NCBI GenBank assembly: GCA_001828295.1
Contig: MHYI01000003.1
Coordinates: 1 to 18,858 of the forward strand
Reading direction: 5' to 3'
Length of the DNA: 18,858 bases
Source: Planctomycetes bacterium RBG_16_41_13
GTDB lineage: Bacteria > Planctomycetota > Brocadiia > Brocadiales > Brocadiaceae
The notes under the pieces are model-generated. The model was given only the letters and a program-made list of their open reading frames with translations, was not told the origin of the DNA and did not search any database. Both the position numbers and the translations under genes were made by a program. Below are positions 1 to 6,789 of the stretch, piece after piece; position 1 is the stretch's first letter; each line of letters begins with the position of its first letter.

Positions 1-97
1 CAGGCGGTCTTTCACCTATATTCAGGCTCATATCCAGCAACAATCTTTTCTGCCAGTCTTCGCCTTTCGGAGTTCCTCCATTTAGTTCCTCTGCCAT
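1..97 (-). CDS. possible partial ORF running off the left edge
   Basis: An open frame starts at the ATG read from 97 downwards (MAEELNGGTPKGEDWQ...) and stays open to the window edge, giving 32 visible residues. There is no strong Shine-Dalgarno sequence; a GAAG lies about 13 nt upstream. I do not recognise the peptide. The other long frame on this strand closes at position 12 and is less convincing. This could equally be decayed DNA next to the transposase remnant. Confidence 0.2.
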   Translation of the reverse strand, partial: MAEELNGGTPKGEDWQKRLLLDMSLNIGERPP

Positions 98-168
98 TAT
101 TAATAAGGCTCTTCAGGCAAATGAGTGGGTAAAAATGAGCCATGAATTGACTGCAACATAGCATAAGA

Positions 169-189
169 AAATAGGGACAGCGACTATTT
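169..189. repeat. small REP-like hairpin upstream of transposase remnant
   Basis: AAATAG (169-174) and CTATTT (184-189) form a 6-bp inverted repeat around the loop GGACAGCGA. It lies 35 bp upstream of the start of the broken REP-associated transposase, where members of that family commonly have a palindromic repeat. The stem is short, so only its position makes it notable. Confidence 0.4.
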
Positions 190-224
190 ATCATTGGCAA
201 GTCAAGGTAAAATGTTTATATATT

Positions 225-383
225 ATGCCACGAATTGCAAGAACTGCAGCCTCCGGTTATCCACATCATGTAACTCAAAGAGGAAACTATCAACAGCCCG
301 TTTTTGAGGATGAATCAGATTTCAGGCAATATCTTCAATGGCTACAGGAATACAGTACAAAATACACCTTAAAAATTTGGTAA
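225..383 (+). pseudogene. truncated REP-associated tyrosine transposase (Y1_Tnp / TnpA_REP family)
   Basis: The ATG at 225 opens 52 codons beginning MPRIARTAASGYPHHVTQRG, the typical N-terminus of REP-associated tyrosine transposases (RAYTs, relatives of IS200/IS605 TnpA). These are single-strand DNA transposases that act on palindromic repeats. The reading frame ends in TAA at 381, right after the motif YTLKIW. Intact relatives continue there with a segment carrying the HUH motif (typically MPNHVH) and then the catalytic tyrosine. No continuation is visible in the following bases in any frame, so the catalytic part is deleted rather than frameshifted. A family member is normally roughly 150-300 residues, so this is a dead remnant. 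Hairpins at 169-189 and 417-439 flank it. Confidence 0.8.
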
Positions 384-416
384 CTATTCAGCGTAAACAT
401 TACACAACTCCCGGCG

Positions 417-439
417 GGTTCAGGTTTGTAACCTGAACC
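417..439. repeat. perfect 10-bp inverted repeat with 3-nt loop
   Basis: GGTTCAGGTT (417-426), loop TGT, AACCTGAACC (430-439) is a perfect palindromic hairpin 34 bp after the truncated transposase frame. The position and form fit a REP-type target of the adjacent transposase family. It has no T-run on either side and does not directly follow a working gene, so it does not look like a terminator. Confidence 0.65.
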
Positions 440-510
440 TGCGAATGTAGTTTCCAGTGCCATTACGTTACCAAACAAGAGTTTGAGAACGGGCGGAGAG
501 AATTTGTTTA

Positions 511-532
511 GCGGCAATTCGTGAATTCCCGC
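511..532. repeat. imperfect palindrome downstream of the GGDEF/EAL gene
   Basis: GCGG (511-514) pairs with CCGC (529-532), and AATT (516-519) pairs with AATT (524-527) around a CGTG loop, with one C-C mismatch. It lies 28 bp past the stop of the minus-strand GGDEF/EAL gene, with no clean T-run. It may be a worn REP-like copy or a weak 3' end structure. Confidence 0.3.
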
Positions 533-559
533 GGCATAGCAGCAGCACAAAGACATTTT

Positions 560-2632
560 TTAACCAGTGCTGTTTTGCAAAAAAGACGGTTGCAATGTTT
601 CAAATACAGAAAGAGGTTTCCCAAAATAATAGCCCTGCGCGTAATCTACTCCTATTTCCTTCAGTAATTGAAATGTTTCCTTCGTTTCAACAAATTCGGC
701 AATGGTGAGCTTTTTCAATCCGCGTGCAACCTCAACCATTCCCTTGACTAAATGCTGATCTACGGAGTTTTGTGAAAGGTGTTGAATAAAACTGCCGTCT
801 ATTTTGAGATAATCCACAGGCAAATGTTTAAGATAATTAAATGATGAAAAACCGCTTCCAAAATCATCCAGGGCAAAACGGCACCCTATGGACTTCAGCG
901 TTGCGATGAAATGTTGCGCCTTTGCTATGTTCTCTATGATTGCGGTCTCCGTTATTTCAAAAATGAGCATTTCGGGATGAAGGATATTTTCCCCGATTTC
1001 CCTTTTTATTATGGGCAATAGTTCATTGTCGGAAAATGCCTTGCCTGACAGGTTTATTTCAAGAAATATACCGTTTTCATGCAGTTTCAGTTTTTTTATA
1101 ATGCGGATTGCGTTGACGACTACCCATCGGTCGATTTCGTGTATAATGCCAAATCGTTCGGCAGTGTTGAGGAATTTTAAAGGTGGAATAACCTCCTGGT
1201 TTCTTTCCGTCAGGCGGAGCAGCGCCTCGTAGGCGGTAATTTTGTTGTTTTTCACATTTATTATCGGCTGCAAATACAGTGCAAAGTTATTTTGTTCCAG
1301 CGCTATCTTGATTCTGCGCTTCCAGTCATATTGCGTCTCGATGTGTATTTTATGTTCCAGCGAGAAGATACAGCCGCGGTTTCGCCCTTCGTCTTTTGCC
1401 CGGTACATTGCCATATCAGCGTTGGCAAGCAGTGTTTCCGCAGTATCACCGTGTGTGGGAAATATTGCAATACCGATGCTGACGGTGATATGCAGTGGAT
1501 TCAGACTGTCGAGCGCAAGGCAGTTTCTTGTCAACTCCACAAGTTGTTTTGAAATGTGCTGTGCCTGTTCTTCTTCGGTATTAGGCAATATCACGGCAAA
1601 CTCATCCCCTCCAAGCCTGGCGAGAATGTCTGTCTGCCGCAGCCTTTCTTTCAGGATACACGCCAGTTTGATCAGCAATTCATCCCCGTACTGATGGCCA
1701 AGGGTATCATTGACATATTTGAAATTATCCAAATCCAGAAACAAGAGTGCCCCTTTGATATGGTTTCTTTGCGCTTCCAGAAGGTATCGTTCGAGTTCTT
1801 CCTTAAAACGCCTGCGATTAAACAGGCTGGTAAGAGGGTCGTGATCTGCTAAAAATACAAGCTGCGATTGAGAAGTTTTTATCTCGGTAATGTCTCTGGC
1901 AATGCCTTCAATGGAAATGACGTTTTTACTGCTGTCGAATACGGGCGCTTCCTGCATTTGCAGCGTTCGTGTTGCGCCGTCTTTGTGGTACATTTCAATT
2001 TCATAAGGCGGCTGCTTGATCCCCTTTACGCTCAGCGCCAGGCGTTGGGCGGCATCGTTGTTTACCGGATGGTCGGTCAGATATTCGCGACAGCGGGTGT
2101 GAAACTCTTCAGGGGTGTAGCCGAGGATGTTTTTTATGGAAGGGCTGATATAGGTAAAAACACCGCTGGCATCCCGTGTGAAGAAGAAATAATTATCCTG
2201 AAGGCCTTCTATCAGTCTCCGGTATCTTTCTTCAGATTTGTGCAGTTCCGTTTCTGTTTGTATTCTTATTTTCGCCTGCTGGATAGTGAGCAGCATGCGG
2301 TCGATATCGAGGGGTTTTACCTCGTAAGAGATCACGTCTTTTTGCTTAATTGCTTCGATTGTGCTGTCGAGCGTTGCATGGCCGGTTATGTATATGTATC
2401 GCGTGGAAGGCGAAATGCCCGCTAATTTTCCTACAAGTTCTGTGCCTTTAATATCGGGAAGCTCAATATCAATAAGCGCTAAATCAAAATGCTTGTTTTG
2501 TGCGGAGAGAAGCGCATCCTTGCCAAGAGAAACTCTTTCGGCGGCGTAGCCGTTTATCTCCAGGATGTCCCTGATGTTTTCCCCAAGCTCTTTGTTGTCA
2601 TCAACGAGGAGTATGTTAAATGGTTTTGTCAT
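560..2632 (-). CDS. REC-PAS-GGDEF-EAL response regulator (c-di-GMP cyclase/phosphodiesterase)
   Basis: The protein has 690 residues from the ATG at 2632. The frame is open further upstream, but that part overlaps the end of the preceding receiver gene, and MTKPFNILLVDDN is a normal receiver start. Domains in order: a receiver (about 5-125) with acidic D11/D12, phosphoacceptor D55, T83 and K106; PAS (about 133-250); GGDEF (about 258-425); EAL (about 437-680). The cyclase motif GGDEF (341-345) is intact, and an RQTD inhibitory-site motif sits at 332-335, at the usual five-residue spacing. The EAL residues are also present: E469 (EALLR), N527, E559, D589/D590, K610, E646 and Q666. Both activities therefore look possible: making c-di-GMP from GTP and hydrolysing it to pGpG. 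It is cytoplasmic, with no membrane segment. Last gene of the kinase/receiver cluster, 31 nt after the tandem receiver gene, so it is probably the output of that cascade. Confidence 0.93.
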   Translation of the reverse strand: MTKPFNILLVDDNKELGENIRDILEINGYAAERVSLGKDALLSAQNKHFDLALIDIELPDIKGTELVGKLAGISPSTRYIYITGHATLDSTIEAIKQKDVISYEVKPLDIDRMLLTIQQAKIRIQTETELHKSEERYRRLIEGLQDNYFFFTRDASGVFTYISPSIKNILGYTPEEFHTRCREYLTDHPVNNDAAQRLALSVKGIKQPPYEIEMYHKDGATRTLQMQEAPVFDSSKNVISIEGIARDITEIKTSQSQLVFLADHDPLTSLFNRRRFKEELERYLLEAQRNHIKGALLFLDLDNFKYVNDTLGHQYGDELLIKLACILKERLRQTDILARLGGDEFAVILPNTEEEQAQHISKQLVELTRNCLALDSLNPLHITVSIGIAIFPTHGDTAETLLANADMAMYRAKDEGRNRGCIFSLEHKIHIETQYDWKRRIKIALEQNNFALYLQPIINVKNNKITAYEALLRLTERNQEVIPPLKFLNTAERFGIIHEIDRWVVVNAIRIIKKLKLHENGIFLEINLSGKAFSDNELLPIIKREIGENILHPEMLIFEITETAIIENIAKAQHFIATLKSIGCRFALDDFGSGFSSFNYLKHLPVDYLKIDGSFIQHLSQNSVDQHLVKGMVEVARGLKKLTIAEFVETKETFQLLKEIGVDYAQGYYFGKPLSVFETLQPSFLQNSTG

Positions 2633-2663
2633 AGTATCGTATTGCTCTTCCGGCTCGCGCGGG

Positions 2664-3407
2664 TCAGGTTTTTCCCTGTATAATATCCAGCAGCCGGTCA
2701 ATATCCAAAGGTTTATCCAGACAAACACAGGCGTTTCTCTGCAGTGCCCGATCAACAAGGTTTCTTAATTCGTTCCTGTATCCTGTTATTAAAATCACGA
2801 CTACGGAAGGGCGGATGTCCCTTATCGCAAGGTAGGCGTCCAGACCGTTCATGGTGGGCAGTTTCATATCCAGGAGTATGACGTCAAAAAGATTTTCCCG
2901 GGACATTTGCACGGCAATGTTACCGTCATTTGCCGTTTTTACCCTGTAGCCTTTTTCATGGAGAAGGTCTGACAGGCTTTCGCAAATATCGTTGTCGTCG
3001 TCAACGACCATAATGAACGCTCCATTTTTCTGGGTGTATTCAATGGTTGAAAAAAGCTTTCCGAAGTTGAGGGGTTTGTGGAAAATGGCAAAAGCGCCTT
3101 CCCTTAGAGCATTTACAAGAAGTTCTTCAACGGCATAAGCGGACATCATAACTACCGGCAGCCGGGGATCAATCTGTTTGATCTTTTTGTAGGTGTCAAC
3201 GCCGTTCATGACGGGCATTTTTATATCCATTAAAACAAGATCAAATGAGTTTTCCTTCACTGCCTCTATTGCGTCAAATCCATCATGAACTGCGGTTGCC
3301 GAATAGCCTTTTGACTCGAAAATATCAATGCAATTCGTGCAAAAGTCTGTATTATCGTCCACGATAAGAATATGAAGTGTCCCTTCCAGTGTGTTTCCCT
3401 GCAACAT
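2664..3407 (-). CDS. stand-alone tandem receiver-domain protein (REC-REC)
   Basis: The protein has 247 residues made of two response-regulator receiver domains and nothing else. REC1 (about 12-125) has D17/D18, phosphoacceptor D61, S89 and K111. REC2 (about 131-245) has D136-D138, phosphoacceptor D180, T208 and K232. Both keep the full set of residues needed for phosphorylation. No DNA-binding, enzymatic or HPt segment exists, so it should act by passing on phosphate, as a sink, or by protein contacts. The ATG at 3407 has a clear GGGAG seven bases upstream. It lies 37 nt after the histidine kinase gene and 31 nt before the REC-PAS-GGDEF-EAL gene, all on the same strand. This suggests a kinase-to-receiver-to-cyclase order, which is inference from gene order. 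Confidence 0.92.
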   Translation of the reverse strand: MLQGNTLEGTLHILIVDDNTDFCTNCIDIFESKGYSATAVHDGFDAIEAVKENSFDLVLMDIKMPVMNGVDTYKKIKQIDPRLPVVMMSAYAVEELLVNALREGAFAIFHKPLNFGKLFSTIEYTQKNGAFIMVVDDDNDICESLSDLLHEKGYRVKTANDGNIAVQMSRENLFDVILLDMKLPTMNGLDAYLAIRDIRPSVVVILITGYRNELRNLVDRALQRNACVCLDKPLDIDRLLDIIQGKT

Positions 3408-3444
3408 TTATTTCTCCCTTTTTTTGTGAGTATTTTGAGTATAG

Positions 3445-4578
3445 TTACACTGTCTCTTCATGTGCCACAGGCAATTGCAGAATAAAAGCTGCGCCTTTCC
3501 CCTTTTCCGACTCTACGGTAATTGTTCCCCCGTGTCGTTCAATAATCATTTTGCAAATAGTCAAACCAAAGCCGATTCCGGTAGTTTTTGTGCTGAAAAG
3601 CGGTTCAAATATTCTCTCCCTGTCTTCCGGCAGAATGCCCGGTCCTGTATCCTGAATGCGTATTTCTATAAATCTGTTTTCCTCAAGAGGCTTTTCCTGG
3701 CCGGAGATTGACAATGTTCCGCATTCTCCCATTGCCTGAACGGCATTTACAATGATATTTCTGAAGACCATTTCTAATTGTCCCTTGTCTGCCAAAACAA
3801 CAAGGGTATCATCCATTTTCTTTCTGACAGCAATAGTTTGGGGCAGGTTCAGGGTTGTCAGCACATTTTCAATAATAGCAGCTATGTCTGCTGTTTCCGT
3901 ATAGGGTTCTTTCATTTTTGCCACATCGACGAGATTCTGTATTATCCCCGCAGCTTTTCTCACCTGCGACTTGATACGGTCGATATGCGTCTTTATTTTT
4001 TCATCAACGTCTTTCAGTTTTAGCCCAAGGTAATATGCGGAACTGTCGATTACTCCAAGGGGGTTCTTGATTTCGTGGGCAATGCTGCCGGAAACCTTGC
4101 CCAATACGGCAAGCCGTTCTGAAGAAATAATCTCGTTTTCCATCTGCCTCTGCAAGGTAATATCGCGCCAGATGCTTACAATGATGCCTTGTTCCTTCGT
4201 ATCCAGATGTTCTACAAGGGAGGCATTGACGCTGAAATATCTGACGCCGTCCCGGGTTGTTTTCTGAAAGCACACTTCCTTGCTGAAGCCGTCCCGGCAT
4301 ACATTCTCCGCCAGCGTCGCCCATTGTTCAGCGGCATTGCCGTCGAGCTGTTCGAGCCATACAAACAGATTTGTTTCTATTACGTTTCTCAGGGTAGTGC
4401 CAAAAAAAGTGCAAAACACATCATTGGCTACAATAATATTTTTCGTGGCGTCCGTGACTATTATGCCGTTGTTCGAGGAACGTAAAATTGCCTCGAAGAA
4501 CCGGATTGTCCGTTTTGCCGCTTCCAGTTCATTTTTTATGAGACGATCAGGTATTGTATTATGTGCGGTGGTCAACAT
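3445..4578 (-). CDS. soluble PAS-domain sensor histidine kinase
   Basis: The protein has 377 residues and no membrane segment. A short coiled lead (about 10-30) precedes a PAS domain (about 25-145). This is followed by a HisKA dimerisation/phosphotransfer domain with H168 in SIAHEIKNPL, then a HATPase_c ATP-binding domain (about 260-370). The N box (RNIIVNA, N274/N278), G1 box (DTGPG, 310-314), F box (FEPLFSTK, 324-331) and G2 box (GIGFGL, 334-339) are all present, so an active NtrB-like kinase is expected. The start codon lies inside the end of the upstream oxidoreductase gene (7-nt overlap), so translation is probably coupled to it. The likely phosphate acceptors are the tandem receiver and GGDEF/EAL proteins encoded directly after it. 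Its ligand or redox signal cannot be read from the sequence. Confidence 0.93.
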   Translation of the reverse strand: MLTTAHNTIPDRLIKNELEAAKRTIRFFEAILRSSNNGIIVTDATKNIIVANDVFCTFFGTTLRNVIETNLFVWLEQLDGNAAEQWATLAENVCRDGFSKEVCFQKTTRDGVRYFSVNASLVEHLDTKEQGIIVSIWRDITLQRQMENEIISSERLAVLGKVSGSIAHEIKNPLGVIDSSAYYLGLKLKDVDEKIKTHIDRIKSQVRKAAGIIQNLVDVAKMKEPYTETADIAAIIENVLTTLNLPQTIAVRKKMDDTLVVLADKGQLEMVFRNIIVNAVQAMGECGTLSISGQEKPLEENRFIEIRIQDTGPGILPEDRERIFEPLFSTKTTGIGFGLTICKMIIERHGGTITVESEKGKGAAFILQLPVAHEETV

Positions 4579-6680
4579 GGCTGAGATTTCTTAACGTTGA
4601 CGGCGCTGAATTTGTATTCGGGCTGTTTTGAGTGGATATCGCAGATATTGTTTGTTACAAGATTAGCTAATCTGCCGTCTTTATTGTTTATTGCGCCGCC
4701 GTAATGTATTGGCATAAAAATATTTCCCTGAAGCACACGACTGGAAATCTGCGCGAAGCCTTTCGCCGTGCCGCGTGAAGAGGAAACTTCAACCTCGTCT
4801 CCGTTTTGTATGCGGAGTTGTGCGGCATCGTGCGGATGAATCTCGACGAAGTTATCCGGTGAACGCTGCTGTAAATAGGGAATACGTTTCGTCCGGGTGC
4901 CGGTGTTAAAATGCCATTGCTGGCGCCCGGTGATAAGAACAAAGGGATAGGTTTCGCTAATGGTTTCTTTTTGCGGGAGGTATTCGCGCGGCAGCAGGGC
5001 GGCACGCCCATCGGCTCTGGGGAAATATCTGTCCGTGAACAGGCGCGGCGTTCCCGGATGATTCACATCCGGGCATGGCAGTTGAATACCCGTATTTCCG
5101 CGTAATCTTTCATACGTCACTCCGTTCATATCGCAAATGCGTCCCTTGGTTATTTGTTTAAACTCTCCGAAGACTTCCTCCGGAGAAGAGTAAGGAAATT
5201 CCTTTTCAAAGCCCATCGCACGCGCAACAAGCCACAATATTTCGCAGTCCGGCTTCGCGTCTCCCGGCGGGTCGATTATTTTATCCGCCAGTTCGATGCG
5301 TCTCTCTGAAGAAATATACGTGCCTGCCTTTTCGCACCACTGGGCAGCGGGCAATATTACGTCCGCGAGCCGTGTGGTTTCAGTGGGGTGAAAAATATCC
5401 TGCACAACAAGCAATTCCGCCTTCGATAACCCTTCTAAAATCCACGCTGTATTCGGCAGTGATGCGGCGGGATTTGAGGCAATGACCCAGAGGGCGCGCA
5501 CGTCTCCCGAATGAAGGCCGCTGATGATATCTATTATGGATCTGCCGGGAACCGGATGGAGTTTTTCTGCGGTAATACCCCAGAAATCTGCCACTTCCTG
5601 CCGGTGCTGTGGGTTTGCCACCATCCGCATGCCGGGTAAAAGATGTGATAATCCGCCAACCCAACGGCAGCCAAGTGCATTGCATTCCCCGGTGATTGAC
5701 AACGGCCCTGCGCCCGGTTTGCAGAAATTATTTGTCAGAAGCCATAAATTATGCAATGTGTTATTTTTAAATACCGCCTGCGTGGAGTGGTTATATCCCT
5801 GGAACCAGAAGACAAGCATTGCCTCAGACCGGCCAATCATTCGCGCCGCATCGATGATAAGCTGTTCGGGGCATCCGGTGATTTCTGCCGCCCTGGAAGG
5901 GGGGGAATCCTCTGCGAGTTCCTTAAGGTCTTTGAGACCTGAGGCGTATTCCTCCACCTTTTCTTCGTTGACATACCCTTCTTTCAATAAAACATGGGCG
6001 ATGGCGTTATTTAACGCCACGTCCGTGCCGGGTCTGATCTGAAGATGTATGTCCGCTATGCCGGTAGTTTCCGACCTGCGCGGGTCAACGACAATAACCT
6101 TTGCGCCGTTCTTCCCCTTTGCCCTTGCTACCCTTGCAAACAGGGCAGGCACGGAGACGGCCATATTATTGCCGGCAATGAAGAACAAATCCGCCTGCTC
6201 TATATCCGCATAGCATGCCGGAGGGGCGTCTGCGCCAATAGTTGATAGAAAGCCCATTGCCGAACTTGCCATACACAGACGGGTGCTGGACTCGATATTG
6301 TTGGAGCCAATGCATCCTTTTATCAGTTTATTCATGAGATAATACTCTTCCGTCATACATGTTGCTCCGCTGTGAAGGGCAATTGCTCCGGGACCGTGCG
6401 TTTCTATGATTTTTTGAAACCGGGAGGCTACATGGGCGATTGCTTCTTCCCATGCAACAGGGGATAGCTTTCCGTCCCGCCTGATCATTGGCCTTGTCAG
6501 CCTATCCTCCGCGTAGAATACGGGTACAGAGTTGGAGGGAAGGGTACATATCATGCCATCGTTGGCAGGATGGCCTGGCACACCTTTGATTTCAATAATT
6601 TTCCCGTCTTCCACTCCGGCCATCAAGCCGCAGCCGAAGCCGCAATACGGGCATGTTGTTTTGTGCCATTGAATTGGCAT
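4572..6680 (-). CDS. bis-MGD molybdopterin oxidoreductase, assimilatory nitrate reductase (NarB/NasA) type
   Basis: The protein has 702 residues, close to the usual size of cytoplasmic NarB/NasA catalytic subunits. There is no Tat signal, so it should act in the cytoplasm. The N-terminus carries a 4Fe-4S motif with C10, C13, C17 and C45. C136 in RLCMAS is at the place of the cysteine molybdenum ligand of NapA/NarB enzymes. The core Molybdopterin domain (about 60-480) and the C-terminal molydopterin-dinucleotide-binding domain (about 577-690, starting near LITGRQQWHFNTGT) are complete. Most likely it reduces nitrate to nitrite; a formate dehydrogenase or other substrate cannot be excluded. Unusually, C45 is followed by TLP and not by the Lys-Gly common in this family. 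The start has GGGGAG about 11 nt upstream. It follows mnmG after 109 nt and overlaps the kinase gene by 7 nt. No partner electron-transfer subunit or nitrate transporter is encoded nearby. Confidence 0.82.
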   Translation of the reverse strand: MPIQWHKTTCPYCGFGCGLMAGVEDGKIIEIKGVPGHPANDGMICTLPSNSVPVFYAEDRLTRPMIRRDGKLSPVAWEEAIAHVASRFQKIIETHGPGAIALHSGATCMTEEYYLMNKLIKGCIGSNNIESSTRLCMASSAMGFLSTIGADAPPACYADIEQADLFFIAGNNMAVSVPALFARVARAKGKNGAKVIVVDPRRSETTGIADIHLQIRPGTDVALNNAIAHVLLKEGYVNEEKVEEYASGLKDLKELAEDSPPSRAAEITGCPEQLIIDAARMIGRSEAMLVFWFQGYNHSTQAVFKNNTLHNLWLLTNNFCKPGAGPLSITGECNALGCRWVGGLSHLLPGMRMVANPQHRQEVADFWGITAEKLHPVPGRSIIDIISGLHSGDVRALWVIASNPAASLPNTAWILEGLSKAELLVVQDIFHPTETTRLADVILPAAQWCEKAGTYISSERRIELADKIIDPPGDAKPDCEILWLVARAMGFEKEFPYSSPEEVFGEFKQITKGRICDMNGVTYERLRGNTGIQLPCPDVNHPGTPRLFTDRYFPRADGRAALLPREYLPQKETISETYPFVLITGRQQWHFNTGTRTKRIPYLQQRSPDNFVEIHPHDAAQLRIQNGDEVEVSSSRGTAKGFAQISSRVLQGNIFMPIHYGGAINNKDGRLANLVTNNICDIHSKQPEYKFSAVNVKKSQPC

Positions 6681-6702
6681 AGTAAAATGGACTCCCCTGT
6701 TT

Positions 6703-6777
6703 TTATTTATTTAAATGTGTCGGTTTATATTCCCGGACAGCCTGTTCATAGGTGACCACTTTCTTTCCACGCTCCAT
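6703..6777 (-). CDS. very small ORF between mnmG and the oxidoreductase gene
   Basis: ATG at 6777 opens a 24-codon frame (MERGKKVVTYEQAVREYKPT...) that ends in TAA at 6703, 22 nt before the oxidoreductase start. The peptide is charged and helix-like in composition, but there is no convincing ribosome binding site. It may be a chance frame in a 109-nt leader. It is listed only because the spacer is otherwise empty. Confidence 0.15.
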   Translation of the reverse strand: MERGKKVVTYEQAVREYKPTHLNK

Positions 6778-6789
6778 TCGGAACAGTGA

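Noticed and set aside
12..200. 62-codon minus-strand frame at the left edge
   Set aside because: No recognisable domain or ribosome site; another frame in the same stretch runs off the edge and is equally weak.
335..556. 73-codon minus-strand frame downstream of the GGDEF/EAL gene
   Set aside because: It reads through the transposase remnant and the palindrome at 417-439; the peptide is a by-product of the repeat.
1242..2425. Several plus-strand frames of 86-185 codons
   Set aside because: All lie opposite the intact REC-PAS-GGDEF-EAL gene and have no domains of their own.
2633..2758. Longer N-terminus for the REC-PAS-GGDEF-EAL protein
   Set aside because: The extra 42 residues overlap the end of the preceding receiver gene in another frame and are not domain-like; the receiver starts at MTKPF.
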